From CAZBQG01 sp964493945 (lineage in GTDB: Bacteria; Pseudomonadota; Alphaproteobacteria; Rhodospirillales; UBA2165): a stretch of 8,922 bases of DNA. The DNA lies in NCBI GenBank assembly GCA_964493945.1, contig CAZBQG010000189.1:1-8922 (forward strand), given 5' to 3'. Below, piece by piece: positions 1 through 6,013 of this stretch (position 1 is the stretch's first letter; each line of letters opens with the position of its first letter). A model generated the notes under the pieces. It was not told the DNA's origin. It saw only the letters and a list, made by a program, of their open reading frames with translations, and ran no database searches. Both the position numbers and the translations under genes were made by a program.

Positions 1-18
1 CAGCCTAACAGAACGTTA

Positions 19-258
19 ATGTGTCAAACTTTTTGCAGATTGGTATTAATTGCTCTTGTCGTCCACTTTTCTGGAACCAGTGCCGACGAAATAGTTTGTT
101 CTTATTTAAACAAGGTGGGAAAGGAGCCAGCTAAGAACAATAATTTGAGAATGGTCAGCAGTTATCCAGAACCTGGCGTAATAAGATTTTACTGTGGCTC
201 AGATACAATAGCTTGGTCCGACCAAGTCATCGGGCCGGAGAAATCCCGCCAAACTTAG
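19..258 (+). CDS. Small putative secreted protein, unrecognised
   Basis: This is a 79-residue ORF that I do not recognise. Residues 1-22 look like a signal peptide: a short polar start, a hydrophobic core (LVLIALVV, 8-15), then a small-residue stretch ending SADE that would suit cleavage after A22. The mature part would be about 57 residues with two cysteines (C27 and C59) that could pair in the periplasm. The reading frame is open back to base 1, so the protein could start outside the window. I prefer the ATG at 19 only because it puts the hydrophobic core in the right place; there is no good Shine-Dalgarno before it. Its DNA is visibly AT-richer than everything downstream, which suggests a different origin, foreign DNA or an assembly join. 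It could also be a chance ORF. Confidence 0.35.
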   Translation: MCQTFCRLVLIALVVHFSGTSADEIVCSYLNKVGKEPAKNNNLRMVSSYPEPGVIRFYCGSDTIAWSDQVIGPEKSRQT

Positions 259-394
259 CAATCCTCTTATCTTGCCACCTCAACGGAACCAATATTTGAA
301 ATTTGAGTCTGGAACACAGCAGCCAAGAAAAGATTTTACGAACTCGCCCACCAAACAACCCCGCCCTGCCAAGACTCGAGCGTGCCACCCCCGA

Positions 395-460
395 CGCCGC
401 CTATCAAGGGCAAGCGGGCTACGCCCGTCGCCTGACGGCGAACCTTGACAGCCGGCGGCG
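395..460. repeat. Left end of unit: nested cloverleaf-like palindrome
   Basis: Four stems nest here. The outer stem pairs 395-401 (CGCCGCC) with 454-460 (GGCGGCG). The next pairs 404-409 (TCAAGG) with 443-448 (CCTTGA). Inside it are two adjacent hairpins: 415-419/423-427 (CGGGC, loop TAC, GCCCG) and 428-432/437-441 (TCGCC, loop TGAC, GGCGA). All four stems are perfectly complementary. The single strand would fold into a three-way junction on a stalk, in RNA or extruded DNA. This resembles REP/BIME-type or IS200/IS605-family end structures in general form, but no such transposase is nearby. Confidence 0.6.
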
Positions 461-536
461 AGCGCGGCTTTCCGATGGTTGGTCGGCTCCGAAGAATGGC
501 CGTGACTTGGTCTTCCAAAGAATACTTTTTTTGGGG

Positions 537-558
537 GGCCTTTAATCAGGCCATTTTT
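537..558 (+). terminator. Terminator-like hairpin with T-run
   Basis: The stem GGCCT (537-541) pairs with AGGCC (548-552) around a six-base loop and is followed directly by ATTTTT (553-558). This is the form of a rho-independent terminator for plus-strand transcription. The five-pair stem is short. A weaker A/T hairpin (515-522 with 527-534, one G-T pair) lies just upstream. It could stop transcripts leaving the left-hand ORF, or may simply be part of the repeat unit. Confidence 0.45.
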
Positions 559-570
559 CCGGGCCAGCCT

Positions 571-601
571 AAACCCGCTAAGCCTCCGGCGGGCGGTTTT
601 T
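571..601. terminator. Possible bidirectional terminator hairpin
   Basis: CCCGC (574-578) pairs with GCGGG (589-593). The plus strand continues to a T-run at 597-601, three bases after the stem. On the minus strand the stem is followed by TTTA. It lies downstream of the truncated minus-strand hydrolase, where a terminator would be expected, but it also sits inside the palindromic unit. The short stem and ten-base loop make this only a moderate candidate. Confidence 0.35.
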
Positions 602-652
602 GTCAAGGGGCACCCGCAGGGTGATCGCCGCAGGCGGCGCGTAGCGCCCTTT
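601..652. repeat. Right end of unit: inverted, diverged copy
   Basis: An outer stem pairs 605-609 (AAGGG) with 647-651 (CCCTT). Inside are two hairpins: 611-615/619-623 (CACCC, loop GCA, GGGTG) and 626-630/635-639 (CGCCG, loop CAGG, CGGCG). On the minus strand it shares five ordered sequence blocks with the left end. Compared with that end it carries an extra CACCC/GGGTG hairpin. Its outer edge supplies the stop codon (654-656) that closes the hydrolase remnant. Confidence 0.55.
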
Positions 653-653
653 A

Positions 654-1333
654 CTAAAAGCGCGCGGCGGAAGCACCCTCGATCCAGGATGGGCGGGTTT
701 TGCCGCGCTGGCGCGCGCGGACGATGCGGCCCCACCACATGCCGATGAAGCCGTCGCAGAAAATACCCCTCTGGCGGGTGCGCCCCGGTAGAAATCACAA
801 GTTCCCTGCCAGGGAAGGATGGCCGCCAGATGTTTGGGCCGGCCCGCAGCCACCATCCATTGGCCACAGGCATAATAGGAAATACCCAAAAGCCCCACCT
901 TGCCATTGCACCAGGGCTGCGCGCCCGCCCATTCGATGGCATCGTGAAAATCGGCGAATTCCTGTGGCGAATTGGCGTCCAGCTTGCCCGGTGATTTGGC
1001 CGCGCCGCGCGAGTCCACCCGGATCACCACATAGCCATGGGGCACCCAGGATTCCGGGTCGGGGGTCTCGAAGACCATCCATCTGCCGGAAGAATGATCC
1101 AGAATTTCCGGGTTATCCTCGATCATGGAATCCCACGATGCCTGGCGGTGCTGGCTGAAATGGATGTCATTGGAATATGGCCCGAAAGTCATGAGCACGG
1201 GATACTTGCCACCGTCATCGGGGCGGAACAGGTTGGCCTTGAGCAGGGCGCCGTCGCTCATGGGGACGTCTATGTCATGTTCCAGCACCATGTCATGGAC
1301 GCCCTTGATCTTCACTTCGATGGCTATGGCCAT
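654..1333 (-). pseudogene. CocE/NonD-family hydrolase, frameshifted and truncated
   Basis: This is the N-terminal part of an S15-like alpha/beta hydrolase (the X-Pro dipeptidyl-peptidase, cocaine esterase and acylase group). Residues 21-35 carry the usual start (MSDGALLKANLFRP). R105-R109 (RVDSRG) and W95-Y101 fit the family, and GISYYA at 150-155 holds the likely nucleophile S152. After DFYRG (residues 180-184, near base 782) the frame fails. Family-like sequence resumes from base 779 in another frame (RGIFCDGFIGMWWGR), consistent with one missing base. That frame runs 41 codons to a TAG at 654-656, at the edge of the palindromic unit. Intact relatives are roughly 550-670 residues, so the rest of the catalytic domain and the C-terminal jelly-roll domain are gone and are not found further left. 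The start is well supported: GGGAGGG lies seven bases before the ATG. The single missing base could be a sequencing error, but the truncation stands either way. Confidence 0.82.
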
Positions 1334-1340
1334 GATTTCT

Positions 1341-1347
1341 CCCTCCC
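1341..1347 (-). promoter_or_regulatory. Strong Shine-Dalgarno of the hydrolase remnant
   Basis: The minus strand reads GGGAGGG seven bases before the ATG at 1333, which fixes that start. The divergent gap between this gene and nadB is only 45 bases (1334-1378). Any nadB promoter must therefore lie in it or inside the remnant; I could not make out a convincing -35/-10 pair. Confidence 0.6.
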
Positions 1348-1378
1348 TTTAATCTTATCGCCCCGTTATGATCCCTTC

Positions 1379-3016
1379 ATGGCGGAAGACAAGGATTTTT
1401 ACAGTTTCGATATCGCCATCATCGGCAGTGGGGCCGCCGGGCTTAATGTTGTGCTGAACATGCCCGGGGATGCACGCATCGCGCTGTTGTCAAAAGGCCC
1501 GTTGCAAGGCGGCAGCACGGATTGGGCCCAGGGCGGCATCGCTGCTGTTCTGGACGAGGGCGACACGGAAGAATCCCATATCCAGGATACATTGGTGGCC
1601 GGCGCCGGGCTTTGCGACGAGGCGGCCGTGCGTTTCGTGGTGGAAAACGGTGCCGCCGCCATTCACCGGTTGGCCGGATTGGGCGTCGGCTTCACCCGCC
1701 AGCCCGATACAGGCGCCCAGGCGCCCTATCATCTGACCCGCGAAGGGGGGCATTCCCACCGGCGCATCGTCCATTCCGCCGATGCCACGGGCAAGGAGGT
1801 GGAAAAGACCCTGGCGGATAGGGCCAGGGAACATCCGGGCCTACATATTTTCGAAGACCATACGGCGGTGGATTTGATCCATGCCCACCAGCCCGACGGC
1901 AGCCGGGGGCGCTGCGCCGGATTTTATGCGCTGGACCAAAAGCGGGGCCAGGTGGTCAGCTTCGGCGCCAAGGTGGTGGTCATCGCCACCGGGGGTGCGT
2001 CCAAGGTTTATCTGTTTACATCGAACCCGGACAGCAATTCGGGCGACGGCATGGCCATGGCATGGCGGGCCGGATGCCGCGTCGCCAATATGGAATTCAC
2101 CCAGTTCCACCCCACCTGCCTGTTTCACCCCGAAGCCAAATCCTTTCTGGTATCCGAAGCAGTGCGGGGCGAAGGGGGCAGGCTGTTGTTGCCGGACGGC
2201 ACCCCATTCATGAAGGGTTTCGACGAGCGGGCCGAACTGGCGCCCCGTGACATTGTGGCCCGGGCCATCGATCATGAAATGAAGCGCCTGGGCCTGGATT
2301 GCGTGCATCTGGATATTTCCCACAAGCCCAAGGAATTCGTGGAGCAGCATTTCCCCACCATTCACGCCGCCTGCCTGAAGTTCGGCTTTGACATGACCCG
2401 GGCCCCCCTGCCCGTCGTGCCGGCGGCTCATTATTCATGCGGCGGCATCGTCACCGATCTGGCCGGGCGGACCGATCTGGCCGGGCTTTATGCGGTGGGC
2501 GAAGCGGCCTATACGGGCCTTCATGGGGCCAACCGCATGGCCAGCAATTCATTACTCGAATGCCTGGTTATTTCCACCGCTGCCGGGGAGCACATCGCCA
2601 AGGAACTGGATGCTTTGCCCGAACCCGAACCCCTAAAACCCTGGGATGAAAGCTGGGTCAGGGATTCGGACGAAGATGTGGTGGTTTCCCATAACTGGCA
2701 CGAATTGCGCCAGTTCATGTGGGATTATGTGGGCATCGTCCGGACCAACAAGCGCCTGGAGCGGGCGCGCCGGCGGATCGAGCTGTTGCGGGCCGAGATC
2801 GCCGAATATTACAGCAATTTCAAAGTGGATAACGATCTGTTGGAGTTGCGCAATCTGGCCCATGTGGCCGATCTGATTGTCCGCTCGGCCATATCGCGCC
2901 AGGAATCCAGGGGCATTCATTATACGCTGGATTATCCCGCCCCCGATGAAACGGCGCCGCCCCGCCCGACCGTACTGGTGCCCGGAACCTACCGGGCCGG
3001 TAGCGGCCCGTCATGA
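1379..3016 (+). CDS. nadB: L-aspartate oxidase NadB
   Basis: NadB is a cytoplasmic FAD enzyme that oxidises L-aspartate to iminoaspartate, the first step of de novo NAD synthesis. NadA then condenses the product with dihydroxyacetone phosphate to give quinolinate. The 545-residue protein is of normal family length. It shows the N-terminal FAD motif GSGAAG (16-21), GGSTDWAQGGIAA (44-56), TREGGHSHRR (120-129), FHPT (243-246), SEAVRGEGG (259-267), APRD (288-291), PAAHYSCGG (348-356) and HGANRMASNSLLE (382-394). E122, H244, R290, H351 and R386 match the active-site residues I recall from the E. coli enzyme. The C-terminal helical domain starts near 435. The ATG at 1379 puts the FAD motif at the usual distance. 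It has no clear Shine-Dalgarno, and the frame is open further upstream to 1037, but with no better start near. Its last four bases overlap the next gene. nadA and nadC are not in the window. Confidence 0.97.
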   Translation: MAEDKDFYSFDIAIIGSGAAGLNVVLNMPGDARIALLSKGPLQGGSTDWAQGGIAAVLDEGDTEESHIQDTLVAGAGLCDEAAVRFVVENGAAAIHRLAGLGVGFTRQPDTGAQAPYHLTREGGHSHRRIVHSADATGKEVEKTLADRAREHPGLHIFEDHTAVDLIHAHQPDGSRGRCAGFYALDQKRGQVVSFGAKVVVIATGGASKVYLFTSNPDSNSGDGMAMAWRAGCRVANMEFTQFHPTCLFHPEAKSFLVSEAVRGEGGRLLLPDGTPFMKGFDERAELAPRDIVARAIDHEMKRLGLDCVHLDISHKPKEFVEQHFPTIHAACLKFGFDMTRAPLPVVPAAHYSCGGIVTDLAGRTDLAGLYAVGEAAYTGLHGANRMASNSLLECLVISTAAGEHIAKELDALPEPEPLKPWDESWVRDSDEDVVVSHNWHELRQFMWDYVGIVRTNKRLERARRRIELLRAEIAEYYSNFKVDNDLLELRNLAHVADLIVRSAISRQESRGIHYTLDYPAPDETAPPRPTVLVPGTYRAGSGPS

Positions 3017-3864
3017 CCATGGGCGCCCGGTTGCGCAATCTGGGTATGGGGATTGCCACCGTCTGCGGGTTTCGCCGCCAGGGCTATTTCATCCCCCACC
3101 GCCTGGCAGACAAATTGCCCGAGCCCGGCGCCAACCTACGATACGAAGAACTGGGCGGGATGCTGGCGGCGGCGCTTCCCTCCATGAGGCGGGTGCTGGA
3201 GATGATCGAAGCGGTGGGGCCTCAATTGGCGGGACTGGGCCAGGAGCCGCCGCCCGCGCCCCGCTGGGGCCAAAGCTGGTTTCCCCGCCTGGATGGAGCC
3301 GCGGCCTATGCCTTGGTCGACCACCACAAACCAAACCGCATCCTGGAGGTGGGCTCTGGCCATTCCACACGGTTTCTGGCCCACGCCGTCAGGGATGGTG
3401 GGCTGGAAACAGAGATCACCTCCATCGATCCGGCGCCCCGCAGAAAGCTGGACGGCTTAGGGGTCCACCATATTGCCAAGCCCCTGCAGGAGGCGGGCGA
3501 CGTGGCGCGGGGGCTGGCAGAGGGTGATTTTCTTTTCATAGATTCTAGCCATATTCTGATGCCCGGCAGCGATGTGGATTTCATTCTCAACCGGCTCCTG
3601 CCTTCCCTGCCGGTGGGGGTTCTGATTCATTTCCACGATATTTTCCTGCCGGATGATTATCCCGCCCGGTGGGGATGGCGGTCCTATAACGAACAACAGG
3701 GCGTGGCGGCACTTCTCCAGGGCGGCGGTTATGATGTGCTGTTTGCCAGCCATTTCGCCAACCAAGCCCTGGTGCGGGAAATCGCGGGCTCGGTGCTGAG
3801 CGGGATCGAATTAACCGAAGACGGCTTCGAAAGCAGCCTGTGGCTCAGAAAGGCTCACTTATAA
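3013..3864 (+). CDS. Class I SAM-dependent methyltransferase-like protein
   Basis: This 283-residue protein resembles the Methyltransf_24-type class I methyltransferases. RILEVGSGHSTRF (109-121) is the SAM-binding glycine-rich loop. SIDP (137-140) supplies the acidic residue expected to contact the SAM ribose. DFLFIDSSH (172-180) is motif IV-like, and VLIHFHDIF (203-211) follows it. The first 100 residues form a separate region with no recognised domain. No transmembrane segment is evident, so it is probably cytoplasmic. Similar proteins often sit in polysaccharide or glycan clusters, but nothing here shows the substrate. The ATG lies in an ATGA overlap with the nadB stop, so the two are probably translationally coupled. 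Its 3' end overlaps the opposing permease gene by 10 bases. A second ATG two codons in is an alternative start. Confidence 0.85.
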   Translation: MTMGARLRNLGMGIATVCGFRRQGYFIPHRLADKLPEPGANLRYEELGGMLAAALPSMRRVLEMIEAVGPQLAGLGQEPPPAPRWGQSWFPRLDGAAAYALVDHHKPNRILEVGSGHSTRFLAHAVRDGGLETEITSIDPAPRRKLDGLGVHHIAKPLQEAGDVARGLAEGDFLFIDSSHILMPGSDVDFILNRLLPSLPVGVLIHFHDIFLPDDYPARWGWRSYNEQQGVAALLQGGGYDVLFASHFANQALVREIAGSVLSGIELTEDGFESSLWLRKAHL

Positions 3865-5009
3865 GGATCAGCTGCGTCGCGCAGCCCGTCGCCCAGGAAA
3901 TTAAACGCAAGCACAGTGATGATCACCGGCAGGGCCGGCAGCAACAGCCAGGGATAAAGGGCAACGGCCTCCAGATTTTGTGCTTCCACCAGCAAGACCC
4001 CCCAGCTTGTCACCGGCGGGCGCAGGCCCAGACCTAAGAAACTAAGCGAAGTCTCGGCCAGGATCATCGACGGGATGGATAGGGTCGCCGAAGCGATCAG
4101 GTGGCTCATGAAATTGGGTAACAAATGCGCCGCGATGATGCGCCGGGGCCGGGCACCCAGAAGCTGGGCGGCGACGGCAAAATCCTCTTCGCGGAGCGCC
4201 AGCAGCTTTGAGCGGACGGCGCGGGCCAGACCGGGCCAATCCAAAAGAGCCAAAATCAATGTGAGCCCGAAAAAGACGGCCAGGGGACTCCAGGTAATGG
4301 GCAGGGCCGCCGACAGGCCCATCCATAGAGGCAGTTCGGGCAGGGAGCGCAGGATTTCGATCACCCGCTGGGTCACATTATCCACCCAACCGCCGAAATA
4401 ACCGGCCAGCCCGCCAACCGTAAGTCCGATCAGAAAGCTGAGCGTGATGCCCACCAAGCCGATGGTCAGGGAAATGCGCGCGCCAGAAATAATCCGGGAC
4501 AATATATCGCGCCCCAGCCGGTCGGTGCCGAACAGGAAAAAAGTCCCATCTTTGGCCGGGCAGACTAGATGGAAATCGCCATCGAACAGACCCCAGAAAC
4601 GGTAAGGATCGCCGCTGCAGAAAAACCTCAGATTTTGCGGGCGGGCGGCATCGGGGCTGTATTCCCGTTTCAAATTCTCCATGTTCAAATGGTAATTGAG
4701 CCCATAAACAAATGGCCCCCGGAATTCACCTTCATGGAAAAAATGGATGCCCTGGGGCGGCGCGAAAATGAAATCCGTGTGCCTTGTGCTCAATTCGTAA
4801 GGCGCCAGGAATTCGCTGATCAGGATGCTCAGATAAAGCACAGCCAGAATGGATCCGGACACCACCGCCAATTTGTGATGCTTCAGGCGCAACCAAATCA
4901 TGCGCCATTGCGACGCCATGTAGTAATGTTCCTGCTCCCGGCTCAATTCCTGGGGGCTGTGGGGATCGAAGGGCTCGTCGCTGACGAAATGGGTCAGGGG
5001 TTCGTTCAT
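3855..5009 (-). CDS. Peptide-type ABC importer permease, YejE/DppC class
   Basis: This inner-membrane subunit forms half of the translocation channel. The 384-residue protein has a cytoplasmic N-terminus of about 45 residues and TM1 at about 47-68. A long periplasmic stretch (about 70-160) comes before FGTDRLGRDILSRI (160-173), the hallmark entry to the BPD_transp_1 domain. Further membrane segments lie at about 178-204, 243-258, 300-320 and 350-373. The ATPase-coupling EAA loop is EDFAVAAQLLGARPRRI (275-291). The extended loop before the domain is typical of YejE-like rather than short DppC-like permeases. It holds two cysteines (C131, C150) that could form a disulfide. The ATG overlaps the upstream permease stop by 4 bases, with a G-rich Shine-Dalgarno before it. 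It is the last gene of the visible operon, and its stop lies inside the opposing methyltransferase gene. Confidence 0.94.
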   Translation of the reverse strand: MNEPLTHFVSDEPFDPHSPQELSREQEHYYMASQWRMIWLRLKHHKLAVVSGSILAVLYLSILISEFLAPYELSTRHTDFIFAPPQGIHFFHEGEFRGPFVYGLNYHLNMENLKREYSPDAARPQNLRFFCSGDPYRFWGLFDGDFHLVCPAKDGTFFLFGTDRLGRDILSRIISGARISLTIGLVGITLSFLIGLTVGGLAGYFGGWVDNVTQRVIEILRSLPELPLWMGLSAALPITWSPLAVFFGLTLILALLDWPGLARAVRSKLLALREEDFAVAAQLLGARPRRIIAAHLLPNFMSHLIASATLSIPSMILAETSLSFLGLGLRPPVTSWGVLLVEAQNLEAVALYPWLLLPALPVIITVLAFNFLGDGLRDAADPYK

Positions 5010-6004
5010 CCCTCACCCCCCGCCTGCAAACGGATACGGGGATCCAGCGCGGCCAGCAAAAGATCGGAAATAAACATGCCGATCACGGTTAAAAGTGAAA
5101 CGAAGATCAAAAACGATCCGGCCAGGAACATGTCCTGGCTTTGCAGCGCGTTGAGCAGGACGGGCCCGGTGGTGGGCAGATCCATGATCACGGCGACGAT
5201 GACCGATCCGGAAACGATCTGGGGCAAGAGATTGCCGATATCGGCGATGAACGGGTTGAGCGCCATGCGCAAGGGATATTTGAACAACACTTTGCGCTTG
5301 GGCAGCCCCTTGGAAATGGCAGTGATCACATATTGTTTGTGCAGCTCGTCCAGAAGATTTGCCCTGAGCCGGCGGATCATGCCCGCCGTTCCCGAAGTAC
5401 CAATAACGATGACCGGCACGATCAGATGTTCGGCGATGGACAGCATCTTGGCCAGATCCAGGGGCTGGCCTTCGAAGCTGGGATCCATCAGCCCGCCGAT
5501 GGAGGTGCCGAATATCTTGCGGGCCAGGAACATGAGAATAAGCGCCAGGAGAAAATTAGGCGTGGCCAGCCCGATGAACCCCACGAATGTCAGACCGTAA
5601 TCGCCCCAGCTATATTGATGGGTGGCGGAATAGATGCCGATGGGAAAGGCGACGGCAAAGGTAAAAATAACGATGCATAGATTGAGCAGCAGCGACAGCA
5701 TAAACACATCACCGATTACATCGGCAACGGGCATGTCGGCCTCAAAGGAAAAGCCGAAATCGCCCTGCACCACGCCGAATATCCAAGTGAGATATTGCTG
5801 CCAAAGGGGCTGGTCCAATCCGTATTTGGTCCTCAGATATTCGATCTTGCGGGGATCGACCGCGACGCCCTGGCTTTCCAGTTCGGTGATATAGCTGGTC
5901 AGGTAATCGCCGGGCGGCAATTGGATGACGATGAAGATCAAAACACTGACGGCCATCAGGGTGATAATCATGACCAGGATGCGGCGCGTAATATAATCGA
6001 TCAT
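5006..6004 (-). CDS. Peptide-type ABC importer permease, YejB/DppB class
   Basis: This is the partner inner-membrane channel subunit of the importer, at 332 residues a normal length for the family. TM1 spans about 9-28, followed by the usual periplasmic segment with KYGLDQPLWQQYLTW (60-74) and GDFGFSF (81-87). Membrane helices follow at about 101-124, 137-162, 190-210, 255-276 and 293-319. The EAA-type loop that contacts the ATPase is QYVITAISKGLPKRKVL (224-240), and DPRIR (321-325) closes the protein as in DppB/OppB relatives. The start follows the binding-protein stop by nine bases, with GGCGGCGG just upstream as ribosome-binding sequence. It overlaps the next permease by 4 bases, so the pair is surely co-translated. 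Confidence 0.94.
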   Translation of the reverse strand: MIDYITRRILVMIITLMAVSVLIFIVIQLPPGDYLTSYITELESQGVAVDPRKIEYLRTKYGLDQPLWQQYLTWIFGVVQGDFGFSFEADMPVADVIGDVFMLSLLLNLCIVIFTFAVAFPIGIYSATHQYSWGDYGLTFVGFIGLATPNFLLALILMFLARKIFGTSIGGLMDPSFEGQPLDLAKMLSIAEHLIVPVIVIGTSGTAGMIRRLRANLLDELHKQYVITAISKGLPKRKVLFKYPLRMALNPFIADIGNLLPQIVSGSVIVAVIMDLPTTGPVLLNALQSQDMFLAGSFLIFVSLLTVIGMFISDLLLAALDPRIRLQAGGEG

Positions 6005-6013
6005 ATCCGCCGC

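Larger units (their letters stand above)
404..653. repeat. Palindrome-rich intergenic unit with inverted ends (MITE-like)
   Basis: The 395 bases from 259 to 653 contain no ORF that I believe in. Their right part is a compact unit whose ends are inverted, diverged copies of each other. Read inward from each end, five short blocks occur in the same order: AAGGGC (406-411 and, on the minus strand, 651-646), GCTACGC (418-424; 645-639), CGCCTG (429-434; 636-631), CGGCGA (436-441; 630-625) and CCTTGACA (443-450; 608-601). About 150 bases with further hairpins lie between. The trinucleotide CTA borders both sides (401-403 and 654-656) and might be a target duplication, but three bases is weak evidence. 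No transposase is encoded, so at most this is a non-autonomous repeat. The true edges are uncertain; 330-403 may belong to it. I see nothing identifiable in 259-330. Confidence 0.55.

Noticed and set aside
395..652. CRISPR array or tRNA-like cloverleaf
   Set aside because: There are only two diverged, inverted copies and no regular spacers. The cloverleaf lacks the tRNA T-loop, anticodon arm and acceptor features.
280..942. A 220-residue minus-strand ORF across the palindromic unit and the hydrolase remnant
   Set aside because: It overlaps the hydrolase in a wrong frame, is rich in Arg/Pro/Gly as GC-rich shadow frames are, and its left part is simply a translation of the repeat. No recognisable domain.
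1037..1378. Upstream extension of the nadB frame
   Set aside because: The extra 114 residues are antisense to the hydrolase remnant and resemble no NadB leader. The ATG at 1379 puts the FAD motif at the usual place.
1305..1378. Possible -35 (TTGATC at 1305) for a nadB promoter
   Set aside because: No acceptable -10 lies at 16-18 bases from it, so I do not call a promoter.
4569..5680. Long plus-strand ORFs (343 and 179 residues) opposite the permeases
   Set aside because: They are shadows of clear permease genes on the minus strand and have low-complexity, domain-free translations.
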